Part shown: in pieces, positions 34,557-42,067 of the stretch
Position numbering within the stretch: the first letter of the stretch is position 1
How the letters are laid out: every line of letters starts with the position of its first letter
NCBI GenBank assembly: GCA_947476895.1
Contig: CANJRX010000001.1
Coordinates: forward strand, 62,001 to 126,000
Length of the DNA: 64,000 nt
DNA from: Fidelibacterota bacterium
GTDB lineage: Bacteria > Pseudomonadota > Alphaproteobacteria > Rhodospirillales > Rhodospirillaceae
Reading direction: 5' to 3'
Program-made: the position numbers and the translations under genes
Notes under the pieces: generated by a model
Told to the model about the DNA's origin: nothing
The model's database searches: none
The model's input: only the letters and a program-made list of their open reading frames with translations

Positions 34557-34612
34557 CCAAAAACCCTAATATTCCATAGTATTAGCGCGAGGTTCGGGCG
34601 CGGGTGCCGGGC

Positions 34613-34641
34613 CTTGACGAAGAACCTTCGCCACCCGACAT
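34613..34641 (+). promoter_or_regulatory. Possible heat-shock (sigma32) promoter before hsp20
   Basis: CTTGACG (34613-34619) followed after 14 bp by CCCGACAT (34634-34641) resembles the sigma32 pattern CTTGAAA-N13-17-CCCCATNT. The leader of about 75 nt forms a hairpin (CTCCC/GGGAG around 34678-34695). A ROSE-type thermosensor is possible, but the anti-SD motif is not clear. Confidence 0.35.
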
Positions 34642-34721
34642 AACAAGGGCTGCGCCAAAGTCTGGGCGGCCGTATCTCGCTCCCCTCGGGAGGAGATGTG
34701 AGACGAAAAGGAACTGGTCGC

Positions 34722-35186
34722 ATGACGAGAGTTTCCGTTTTTTCGAGCCCGCTGCTTCTGGGCTTCGATCATATCGAGCGGGTGCTGAATCAGGTCAACA
34801 AGACCGCAGCCGAAGGATACCCGCCTTACAACATCGAACAGACCGGCGAACATCGCCTGCGCATCACGCTCGCTGTTGCGGGCTTTGCCGATGATGATTT
34901 GAGCGTAAGTGTTGAAGACAACCAGCTCGTCATTCGCGGCCGGCAACAGCCAGAAGACAACTGCAACCGCGTTTATCTTCACCGCGGCATTGCCGCGCGC
35001 CAATTCACGCGCAGCTTCGTACTGGCCGAAGGCATTGAAGTACGCGGTGCCGAAGTTGTGAACGGGCTTTTGCACATCGACCTTGAAAGGCCGGTGCCGC
35101 AACCCAAAGTAACCCAGATAGAGATCAAAAGTGCGGTGAAGAAAAAGGCTTCACCCAAGACCATCGAACTCGATCCGCATAAATAG
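34722..35186 (+). CDS. Hsp20 family small heat-shock protein
   Basis: 154 residues. The N-terminal MTRVSVFSSPLLLGFDHIERVL is the IbpA-like start common in alphaproteobacteria. The alpha-crystallin domain spans about 35-130 (YNIEQTGEHRLRITLAVAGFADDDLSV, ARQFTRSFVLAEGIEV, NGLLHIDLER). The C-terminal extension is basic, and the usual IxI/V anchor is represented by TQIEI. It is an ATP-independent holdase for unfolding proteins. The ATG at 34722 has AAGGA upstream; an upstream in-frame start at 34698 is less likely. The DUF1150 gene follows after 97 bp. Confidence 0.9.
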   Translation: MTRVSVFSSPLLLGFDHIERVLNQVNKTAAEGYPPYNIEQTGEHRLRITLAVAGFADDDLSVSVEDNQLVIRGRQQPEDNCNRVYLHRGIAARQFTRSFVLAEGIEVRGAEVVNGLLHIDLERPVPQPKVTQIEIKSAVKKKASPKTIELDPHK

Positions 35187-35283
35187 AAATAAAAGTTTCG
35201 CTTTGCGCGGCAACAAAACCTGCGGTGGTGCCATTTAATACACGAGGGCCGCCGTTGGACTGATCGCTCGAAAGGAGGATCAT

Positions 35284-35589
35284 ATGTTTGACAAAGACCT
35301 GGATAAAGAACCCGAGACCGAAGTTGAAGATTTCGACGCCGGCGCATCCGATGACGAGGACATGCCGACCCAGCGCACACTGCTGACGTCGGTGAGCGGT
35401 TCGACCCCGATGGATTTAGCGCGGGTTGGGTTGGATGAAATCGCCTACATCCGCCGCGCCATGGTCAACGACGTGCCGATGTGGACCATCCACAGCGCCG
35501 CCGGCGACCCGCTCGGCGCAGCACACAGCTTCGACCAAGCCTGGGCCGCCGTAAGGCAAAACGACCTAGAGCCCGCGCGCGTACACTAA
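35284..35589 (+). CDS. DUF1150 family protein
   Basis: 101 residues, acidic at the N-terminus (DKDLDKEPETEVEDFDAGAS). The conserved core LARVGLDEIAYIRRAMVNDVPMWTIHSAAGDPLG ends with AWAAVRQNDLEPARVH. This family is restricted mainly to alphaproteobacteria and usually sits beside an hsp20 gene, as here. The function is unknown. A strong AAAGGAGGAT ribosome-binding site precedes the ATG. Confidence 0.88.
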   Translation: MFDKDLDKEPETEVEDFDAGASDDEDMPTQRTLLTSVSGSTPMDLARVGLDEIAYIRRAMVNDVPMWTIHSAAGDPLGAAHSFDQAWAAVRQNDLEPARVH

Positions 35590-35611
35590 GCGCTGCTGTT
35601 AATAAATTTGA

Positions 35612-35648
35612 GGGCGCGCCCGCTGATTTCAGCGGCGCGCCCTTTTTA
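35612..35648 (+). terminator. Terminator after DUF1150
   Basis: A 13-bp GC-rich stem (GGGCGCGC...GCGCGCCC with one bulged C) is followed by TTTTTATT. It closes the hsp20-DUF1150 unit. Confidence 0.9.
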
Positions 35649-35692
35649 TTTCCCATGCTATAAATTGCGCGCTTCAAGTGAACGCGTGGTCA

Positions 35693-35769
35693 GTTCCCGT
35701 AGCTCAGCTGGATAGAGCACCAGATTCCTAATCTGGGGGTCGTGAGTTCGAATCTCGCCGGGGACGCCA
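35693..35769 (+). tRNA. tRNA-Arg (anticodon CCT)
   Basis: 77 nt with a complete cloverleaf. The acceptor stem GTTCCCG pairs with CGGGGAC (one G-T pair), the D-arm is GCTCAGCTGGATAGAGC, and the anticodon stem CCAGA/TCTGG has loop TTCCTAA (CCT at 35727-35729). The T-arm has GTTCGAATC and CCA is encoded at 35767-35769. It reads the rare arginine codon AGG. Downstream (35770-35860) are GC-rich imperfect hairpins without a T run. Confidence 0.97.
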
Positions 35770-35898
35770 GCCTTAGCTTTCGTTAGTGAGCGTAGCGAAC
35801 TTAAGAAAGCTAGGCCCCGTCGAGCGCAGCGAGGCGGGCGGCGCCGCAAATTCTCTCGCGCTATTTCGGAGCAACCTTTTGAATTGGGCGTAAGGCCG

Positions 35899-36873
35899 AT
35901 GGCCGCCACCGTTCCCGCTGCTGCTTTACGCGATGCTCTGTTGGCCAAGCGCGAGATCGCACTGCTTGACGTGCGCGAGGAGGATCCGCATGCGCAGGAG
36001 CATCCCCTCTTCGCGGCCAACATGCCGCTGTCGCGTTTGGAAATTGACATCTACACCCTCTTGCCGCGCAGAGACGTGTTCATCGTGCTGATAGATGCGG
36101 GCGAAGGACTAGCCGCGCGCGCCGCCACTAAGCTTGAGAGCCTTGGCTACACGAATGTCGCACGCCTCGCCGGTGGATTGCAGGGCTGGAAAGATGCGGG
36201 CTTCGAAATTTTCCGCGACGTGAACGTGCCCAGCAAATCTTTCGGGGAATTCGTCGAAGCCAAACGCCATACGCCGTCCCTTCCAGCCGAGGAGGTGAAA
36301 GCGCTGCTCGACAAAGGCGCGGACATTATTGTCCTCGATTCACGCCCCTTCGAGGAATACACCACCATGAGCATTCCCACCGGCATTAACGTGCCGGGCG
36401 GAGAACTGGTGTACCGCGTCAACGATCTGGTTGTGTCTGACAAGACCACGGTCATCGTGAATTGTGCTGGCCGCACGCGCAGCCTTATTGGCACGCAGTC
36501 GCTGGTCAATGGCGGCCTAAAGAACCCCGTCCACGCCTTGCGCAATGGCACCATCGGCTGGACGTTGGCGGGGCTCACCTTAGAGAAAGGTCAGACGCGA
36601 CGATTTAAGCCGGAGCGGCCGCAGAAGACGGCATCGCCCGAATATCCGCGCAGCTGCGATAAGGCGATGGATACGGAAACAATCGACGGACCCGGCTGCA
36701 CGAACGCCGACGGGATGAAGTCATTGATCTCTGAACCATGGGCGGTCATGGCGCTGGCAAACACGGCATCGAGCAGCGCGGCTTTATCTTTCACGCCCAG
36801 AATCGTGACGGCGTTCTTCGCCGTACCGTCCGACTGCGAGAGCGCGAATTTTCGCCCGAAGATGGATGGCTGA
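35899..36873 (+). CDS. Rhodanese-domain protein, 3'-truncated and running into antisense sequence
   Basis: 324-codon frame. Residues 1 to about 236 form two rhodanese modules: ALRDALLAKREIALLDVREE to GGLQGWKDAGFEI, then SLPAEEVKALLDKGADIIVLDSRP with the active-loop Cys in VNCAGRTRS. Proteins of this type in proteobacteria normally carry further rhodanese modules after GLTLEKGQ. Here similarity stops at about 36606. The remaining 89 codons are the reverse complement of an MmgE/PrpD gene and are not real protein. Probably a broken gene. The ATG at 35899 has AAGG close upstream. Confidence 0.75.
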   Translation: MAATVPAAALRDALLAKREIALLDVREEDPHAQEHPLFAANMPLSRLEIDIYTLLPRRDVFIVLIDAGEGLAARAATKLESLGYTNVARLAGGLQGWKDAGFEIFRDVNVPSKSFGEFVEAKRHTPSLPAEEVKALLDKGADIIVLDSRPFEEYTTMSIPTGINVPGGELVYRVNDLVVSDKTTVIVNCAGRTRSLIGTQSLVNGGLKNPVHALRNGTIGWTLAGLTLEKGQTRRFKPERPQKTASPEYPRSCDKAMDTETIDGPGCTNADGMKSLISEPWAVMALANTASSSAALSFTPRIVTAFFAVPSDCESANFRPKMDG

Positions 36874-37127
36874 AGATCGCGGCACGCAACCACGGAGGCG
36901 AGCGTATCAAGGATATGCCGCCGCCCTAAATCGCGGATGTCTTCGGAAAGGGTGGCCGTGCCGCTTCCGGCGACGAACTTACTGAGGGGGCCAGTGACTT
37001 GCGGTTCTAACGGTGTTGCGTTCGCGGCCACACGTTGCGCGCGCGCAGGGAGTGCTGCCAGCACCGCTGCAGCACCCGTTGCCGCAAGCGCCGCGCGGCG
37101 CGTGATGCGAGATGAATATGTTTTCAA
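36591..37127 (-). pseudogene. MmgE/PrpD family protein, 3'-truncated
   Basis: 178 codons remain of a family usually 450-500 residues long. A twin-arginine signal (SSRITRRAALAATGAAAVLAAL) is followed by the PrpD N-terminal helical domain: HILDTLASVVAC, NAVTILGVKDKAALLDAVFASAMTAHGSEINDF, SVSIALSQLRGYSGDAVF. Similarity stops at about 36622, directly facing the truncated rhodanese gene. The last ten codons are antisense to that gene. The probable start is TTG 37127 with a GGGGGG site. A Tat signal on a PrpD-family protein is uncommon. Confidence 0.75.
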
Positions 37128-37286
37128 AGCGCCCCCCTGTCGAATGACGGGGTGCAGTGCAGGATTTATCACCCCTGGGTTAGGGTGCGGCGACGCCGCC
37201 TTACGGTGCAAGTCGAATCAGGGACGAGTTGTCATTCAATAATCACGACGTCATGACCAATTACATGGCGACGGGCGACACTTTGT

Positions 37287-37892
37287 CTACTTCTTCGGCG
37301 TCCAATCCGGTTCGCGCGGCAGCTTGGGGTCTGCGGTGATCTTCAGTTCGGCGCAGTGGTGATAGGTATAGCCGCCGTCCGCATTGAAGCCGTGCTCGGC
37401 CATCCATTGGATGACCTGCAGCGTGCAATTGTCGCAGTCGATGTTCGGAATGCGCACGTCGGTTTCCCAGATATGACCGGACGGAAATCTTTCTGTATGC
37501 GCGAACAGCCCATCCACCAGCACCGGGGGCTTTGGCTTCGTCTCGATCTTAGCCGAAACGGAATAAGGGCCTTTGTCGGTGGGGCGCGTCACGGTTTCGG
37601 GATCCGCGGGCAAACCGCCAGCGTCGCCAGCGAGGGCAATGCGGTAATGCCCGGGGTGATAAACCGTTTCCACCACTTTGATATGCAGCTGCGACCCGCC
37701 GCGAATGGGCGTCACCGCAGCGGTGGCCGGGTTCGAGCCGTGCGTGGTTCCGCCGCAGGGTTCCGGCTTTTGCGGATTGCCGCGGTCATCGAGGACCAGC
37801 GTTGGCGTCGGTTCCAGCAGTACAAAGTGTGAGCTTGCTTGCACCGGGATGAGAATGACGAGCGAAGCAATAAACGCTGGATGAAGTCTCAT
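37287..37892 (-). CDS. Exported lytic polysaccharide monooxygenase-like protein (SCE4755-like)
   Basis: 201 residues. The signal peptide ends VQASS, and cleavage there leaves an N-terminal histidine (HFVLLEPTPTLV). This arrangement forms half of the copper-binding histidine brace in lytic polysaccharide monooxygenases. Further His residues are in HPGHYRI (about 85) and YTYHHCAEL (178-179). Cysteines in DCDNCTLQVIQWM and HHC could form disulfides. I recognise the pattern as the SCE4755-type monooxygenase-like family. Copper binding and activity are inferred. The ATG at 37892 has GGAGGAG upstream. Confidence 0.7.
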   Translation of the reverse strand: MRLHPAFIASLVILIPVQASSHFVLLEPTPTLVLDDRGNPQKPEPCGGTTHGSNPATAAVTPIRGGSQLHIKVVETVYHPGHYRIALAGDAGGLPADPETVTRPTDKGPYSVSAKIETKPKPPVLVDGLFAHTERFPSGHIWETDVRIPNIDCDNCTLQVIQWMAEHGFNADGGYTYHHCAELKITADPKLPREPDWTPKK

Positions 37893-37993
37893 GTGTGCTC
37901 TCCTCCTGGGTTCCAAGCAGAGAGGTTTGCGCACTTTACCGGCGCGCACCAGTCACATTTTGGGGAGCTTGCCCCCCTTGAGAAACATGAGGC

Positions 37994-38908
37994 TTAGGCG
38001 GCCAGAAGTGCGTCGAGCGCCGTGAACTGCTCGGGGAACGCACCGGTGCTGTCGGACGCGATGGCGGCGTCGAGCGCGTCTTTCGAGGGATAAAGGTCGT
38101 GCACCACGACGAATGTTGCGCCGCCCTTTTCTTCGAAGGTCACGGTGGTAATCGAACCGTCGGGGCTTTCCTCATTTGTCCAGACCAAGCGCTTGTTGGC
38201 CACCACATCGAGGTATGTGCCGAAGAACGCCATGGGCTCAGGGGCCGCAGGGTGTTTGAACACAAACCGCACTTTGCCGCCCACGCGCACATCGGCCTCG
38301 CAGGAAACGAACGTTATGCCAAAGGATGCCGGCGCCCACCACTTCTTCAAAAGCTCGGGCGTGGTCCAAGCCTTGAACACAAGACCCGGCTCGAACAATG
38401 TCGGGCTGAAACGAACAGGGATCGGCAGATCGGTATGGCCCAGGAGCGTCGCGGGCGTAGAAGCCTTGCGGGCGGCATGAAGTTGAAGGGCCTGCAGGGT
38501 CCAGCGGCACAGCAGGAATACGATTCCCGCGAGCCAAATTGCGAAAAGCAGTGTCGTCATATCCAGGTCGCGGCTGGGCGTCGCATATTGAATGACGGGC
38601 GCGATAACATCCGGGACAGGCACATCTGCGAAGATCGTGGGCAACCGCAAGTCTGATGGGATGATATCTGGCGAAACCGCGGGCGCGGGCCACGCCAAGG
38701 CCAACCTGACGACAGGTGCGGTTTCCCAGCGTAAGAATTCGCCCGCCGCGACGATCAGCGAAAACGGAATGAGAAATTTGACCGACGCCGCAAACCACAA
38801 TCCGTGACGCACGGAAGCGCGGTTGTTGGCGAAGCACAGGGTCAATAACCCCATGAGAATCGCGAACAGGGTGGATTCGAAAAGATGATCGATAACGAAG
38901 GAGGTCAT
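37994..38908 (-). CDS. Chimeric protein: BlaR1/M56-type membrane domain fused to an SRPBCC (AHSA1) domain
   Basis: 304 residues. Residues 1-175 match the N-terminal part of M56/BlaR1 sensors: TM1 about 8-27, TM2 about 37-59, TM3 about 118-136, then PIPVRFSPTLFEPGLV. The HExxH zinc-protease part is absent. From about residue 177 the sequence is an activator-of-Hsp90/SRPBCC domain (VFKAWTTPELLKKWWAPASFG, ADVRVGGKVRFVF, ending FTALDALLAA). The join is in frame at LVFKAWT, where normal SRPBCC proteins also read LVFKAW, consistent with deletion at microhomology. The start overlaps the BlaI-type gene as ATGA. Confidence 0.8.
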   Translation of the reverse strand: MTSFVIDHLFESTLFAILMGLLTLCFANNRASVRHGLWFAASVKFLIPFSLIVAAGEFLRWETAPVVRLALAWPAPAVSPDIIPSDLRLPTIFADVPVPDVIAPVIQYATPSRDLDMTTLLFAIWLAGIVFLLCRWTLQALQLHAARKASTPATLLGHTDLPIPVRFSPTLFEPGLVFKAWTTPELLKKWWAPASFGITFVSCEADVRVGGKVRFVFKHPAAPEPMAFFGTYLDVVANKRLVWTNEESPDGSITTVTFEEKGGATFVVVHDLYPSKDALDAAIASDSTGAFPEQFTALDALLAA

Positions 38909-39291
38909 TTGGATTTCCCCTTTTGTTCGAACTTCGCGAGAACCTCTTCAGCTTCAGCGATATCTTCTTTGGTCAGTTTTCCGCTCTCGATCATGTGGGC
39001 CATAAGAAGGCTTGGGCCCCCGCCAAAAAGACTCAGCAGGTCATCAATGAGCCGCCCGCGTGCGGCTTGCGGCGAAAGGACAGCTTCGAAAATATGCGCG
39101 TTGCTGATCTTTTTTGTGCGCCGCAGGGTCTTTTTGGATTCCAAGCGGTACACGGTGGTCTGCACGGTGGTGTAGGCCGGGCGGCGCGTCGCCGGAAAAG
39201 CTTCCTGAATTTCGCGCACCGAACAGGGCCCGAGCTTCCAGACCGCCTCCATAATGCGGAGTTCAAGCGTGGTGAGTTTCGGTGTGGCCAT
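38905..39291 (-). CDS. BlaI/MecI/CopY family transcriptional repressor
   Basis: 128 residues. The winged-helix domain spans about 5-75 (LTTLELRIMEAVWKLGPCSVREIQEAF, PAYTTVQTTVYRLESKKTL). The C-terminal dimerisation helix region contains DDLLSLFGGGPSLLMAHMIESGKLTKEDIAE. Such repressors are inactivated by cleavage by a partner M56 protease. Here the partner gene downstream has lost its protease part, so signalling is probably broken or rewired. A perfect dyad (39314-39331) lies just upstream as operator. Confidence 0.9.
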   Translation of the reverse strand: MATPKLTTLELRIMEAVWKLGPCSVREIQEAFPATRRPAYTTVQTTVYRLESKKTLRRTKKISNAHIFEAVLSPQAARGRLIDDLLSLFGGGPSLLMAHMIESGKLTKEDIAEAEEVLAKFEQKGKSK

Positions 39292-39313
39292 GTGAATACC
39301 TTCGCGCGCCGTC

Positions 39314-39331
39314 CTACTATATACATAGTAG
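39314..39331. promoter_or_regulatory. Probable BlaI-type operator, CTACTAT-ATAC-ATAGTAG
   Basis: Perfect 7-bp inverted repeat with a 4-bp centre, 23 bp upstream of the repressor gene. TACT/AGTA arms resemble the TAC-GTA type dyads bound by BlaI/MecI proteins. An additional half site CACTAT is at 39336-39341. Confidence 0.7.
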
Positions 39332-39378
39332 ATTCCACTATCGGAGGTAACGCAAGAGATTTTCGGCGCGCAGACCGG

Positions 39379-41193
39379 CTACGCGCGCCCTAAACGCCCC
39401 AGCGCATATTCGCGATTGCGGCGCGCGGATTCGAACCCCGGCTTGAGCGCGAGCGCTTGGTCGAAACTGGACACGGCTTCGGCAAAGCGGTTGAGGCTTT
39501 GTAAAAAAACGCCGCGATTGTGCCATGCATCCGCATAGCTGGGCTTCATCGCAAGCGCGCGATCCAGGCATTCGATCGCCTCAGTGGTGCGCGTCATCTC
39601 GGCGAGGACGATGGCCCGGTTATAGAGCAGCTCAGGTGACGGCTGGAGCGCGAAGGCCTTGTCGTAGCTTGCAAGCGCTTCGTCGCGGCGGCCGAGGCCG
39701 TGCAGCATGGCGCCGCGGGCGATTAAAGCATCGGGATATTTTGGCTGCACCTTGAGCGCCGCGTCGAACCCCGCGAGCGCTTCCGCGGCGCGGCCCAAAT
39801 TCCACAGCGCAATGCCACGGTTGTAATGAGGCTCGGCGTGGTTCGGACTGAGCGCAATTGCGCGGTCATAGCTTGCCACCGCTTCCGCTTGCCGCCCGAG
39901 CTGCGCCATCAAGACGCCGAAGAAGTGCTGCGCCATCGCATTGGCTGGTTCGCGGCGGAGAACCTCGGCGCAACAGGTTTCAGCCTCTTTGAGATTGCCC
40001 ATGCGTTGCAGGAATATCGCGCGCTCCAGCTCGGCCGACAGGGTCGCGCCGTCGACCGTCAGGCGCTTTTGTTCACTGCCGCCGCGCGCACGGAGTGTTG
40101 CCACCGCCGGCTTTAAAAACGCTTCCCATTCTGCGGCGCGCTGCGTCCAAGTGCAGGTTGTGTTGACGGTCTGCGCTTGCGCGAAACGCGCTTCGGCCCA
40201 GGCCCGCGGATCGCGCTGAAACTCTTGTTCGTTTTTTTCCAGAAGGCCAGTGATGCCGGCGATATGGTCGGCGTGCGCGATCTTTCCGCCCTGCACCGGC
40301 AACAAATCCGCAAAGCCCATCGTGGTTTCCGGCAAAGCACCGAGATCGTTGCTGATCACCTTCAGGCCCGCGGCAATCCCCTCCTGCGCGACGATGCAGT
40401 AACTCTCGATAAAGGTGGACGGGTAGGTAAGGTAAGCCGCACCCCGGAACGCGTCCGCGAGGGCCCGTTGTCCGACAGAACCGTGAAGGCGAATGCGCGG
40501 ATTTTTCCCGGCAAGATCAAAGAGAGCAGCAAAGCTGCCCTCTTCCAGCTGGTAGGTGCGCATGGAGGAATAAACGTCCAGCTCAACCTGGCCCTTCACG
40601 CGGTCCATGACCTCTACGAGCAGATCAAGCCCCCGGAACGGCATGCTGGCATAGACGGCGCGGTTCTGTTTGGCCGCAAGCAAGTCATCAGCCGAAGAAA
40701 ACATATTCTCAAAAAACGGAGCGATGGCGTTTCTGATCGCCACCGTGGGAATGGAAAGCTTGAAAGCATCGCGCAGCGTCTCACTAACGCAGACGGCCGC
40801 ATCCAACCAACGCTCGAGTGTGCCGAGTGACGCCAAGGCCGGCTGATCGGGATAGATGTGCAGCCAGACGGCGCAAAAAGTTTTGGGGCTGGCGTTTTTC
40901 ACATAAGGCGCGATGTCGGGATAGTTGACTCCGATGACGGCGTCGTAATCGCCGTCACGAAAAAACGCGAGGGTATCGCGCTGCGTAGTGTTGAACGCCA
41001 CGTGCTTAACGCCCATGACCTCCGGCGGTGTGCCGTCCGGCAGCAGCGCAACAAGGGTCACATCATGGCCACGCGCTGCGAGGGCGCGCGCCAGATAGCA
41101 GATACAAGACGCCATGCCGCCCAGAGGCTGGCTTTCCGGCGTCGCGACGTTGAACGCCATATTGCTGGGCAGGTCGAAAAACACGATGCGCAT
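39379..41193 (-). CDS. Glycosyltransferase (GT4-like) with C-terminal TPR repeats
   Basis: 604 residues. The N-terminal GT-B type glycosyltransferase spans about 1-360. It has LGGMASCICYLARALAARGHDVTLV near the N-terminus and GAAYLTYPSTFIESYCIVAQEGIAAG, the donor-sugar loop with the conserved Glu residues. The C-terminal 210 residues form at least six TPR units with repeated motifs such as ANAMAQHFFGVLMAQLGR and PHYNRGIALWNLGRAAEAL. It is cytoplasmic. The combination suggests a polymer- or protein-directed transferase using TPRs to bind its acceptor (inference). The ATG at 41193 is followed by the family's MRIVFFDLPSN start. Confidence 0.82.
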   Translation of the reverse strand: MRIVFFDLPSNMAFNVATPESQPLGGMASCICYLARALAARGHDVTLVALLPDGTPPEVMGVKHVAFNTTQRDTLAFFRDGDYDAVIGVNYPDIAPYVKNASPKTFCAVWLHIYPDQPALASLGTLERWLDAAVCVSETLRDAFKLSIPTVAIRNAIAPFFENMFSSADDLLAAKQNRAVYASMPFRGLDLLVEVMDRVKGQVELDVYSSMRTYQLEEGSFAALFDLAGKNPRIRLHGSVGQRALADAFRGAAYLTYPSTFIESYCIVAQEGIAAGLKVISNDLGALPETTMGFADLLPVQGGKIAHADHIAGITGLLEKNEQEFQRDPRAWAEARFAQAQTVNTTCTWTQRAAEWEAFLKPAVATLRARGGSEQKRLTVDGATLSAELERAIFLQRMGNLKEAETCCAEVLRREPANAMAQHFFGVLMAQLGRQAEAVASYDRAIALSPNHAEPHYNRGIALWNLGRAAEALAGFDAALKVQPKYPDALIARGAMLHGLGRRDEALASYDKAFALQPSPELLYNRAIVLAEMTRTTEAIECLDRALAMKPSYADAWHNRGVFLQSLNRFAEAVSSFDQALALKPGFESARRNREYALGRLGRA

Positions 41194-41320
41194 GCTTGCG
41201 CGAATATCATAAATCCCAACCGAAGGCGACTCTAGGTCTGCATCATCTCGGGGCTCCCTTCGGCGGTGTATTTTACGTTCCATATGCTATGTTTAGGGTG
41301 GGAACACAGGGGGCAAAACC

Positions 41321-42061
41321 ATGACCAATTTCATTTCGAGAATTTCGCGCAGGCACGTGTTGGCGTTCACTGCTGCGCTTCTGTTCGCGACAACATTTTC
41401 AGGTCCGAGCTTCGCAGCCGCCGCGAAACCGAAAGTCGGCATCATTGGCGCAGGACGCATGGGCGGCTCTGTCGGCACGGCGCTCGCGAAAGCCGGATAC
41501 CAAGTCATGTTTTCATCGCGCAAGCCCGAAGAACTCAAAGACTTAGTGGCTGCAGCGGGCCCAAATGCGCAAGCCGGAACGGTTGAACAAGCCGCGGCCT
41601 TCGGCGACATCGCGATCACGGTGGTGCCCTACAGCGCCATGCCCGAAATCGCCAAGCAGGTAGGCCCGGTTCTGGCCCGCAAGCCGCTGCTCTTGGATAT
41701 CAGCAACCCTTCGCCGCAGCGGGACGGCGCGGAAGGCGAAAAGGCATTGCAAGAAGGACCTGCTGAATATCTGACCAAGTTGATGCCCGGCGTGAAGATC
41801 GTGCGCGGGTTTAATTCCATCGGCTTCGGTAAAATTCCTAATCCCGTACTGCCGAATGGCGGAAAGCTGGGCGTCGCTATGGTCGGCGAAGACGCAAAGG
41901 CGATCGAGATTGCCACCACCCTCGCCCGCGATATTGGGTTTGATCCGGTCGTCATCGGACCTTTGAGCCTGGGCAAATACCTCTATCGCCCGAGCACATA
42001 CTTCAACGGCACCCAAAGTGCGGATGAGATTCGCGCCATCGGTAAAACGGTTGGGAAATAA
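41321..42061 (+). CDS. NADP-binding oxidoreductase, F420-reductase-like, with export signal
   Basis: 246 residues. The first 34 form a twin-arginine-like or Sec signal (SRISRRHVLAFTAALLFATT, cleavage after SFA). The rest is an NADPH-dependent F420 reductase-type Rossmann domain: KVGIIGAGRMGGSVGTALAKAGYQVMFSSRKPEEL, AITVVPYSAMPEI, LLLDISNPSP, VRGFNSIGF. Export of a nucleotide-dependent enzyme is unusual and would need Tat co-export of bound cofactor. A GAAT/GGGGGC-rich segment precedes the ATG. The next gene begins 7 bp after the stop. Confidence 0.75.
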   Translation: MTNFISRISRRHVLAFTAALLFATTFSGPSFAAAAKPKVGIIGAGRMGGSVGTALAKAGYQVMFSSRKPEELKDLVAAAGPNAQAGTVEQAAAFGDIAITVVPYSAMPEIAKQVGPVLARKPLLLDISNPSPQRDGAEGEKALQEGPAEYLTKLMPGVKIVRGFNSIGFGKIPNPVLPNGGKLGVAMVGEDAKAIEIATTLARDIGFDPVVIGPLSLGKYLYRPSTYFNGTQSADEIRAIGKTVGK

Positions 42062-42067
42062 GTGACC

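Noticed and set aside
35770-35860. Integration (att) site or genomic island boundary next to tRNA-Arg
   Set aside because: No integrase gene and no repeated tRNA 3' end found downstream in the window; only imperfect hairpins are present.
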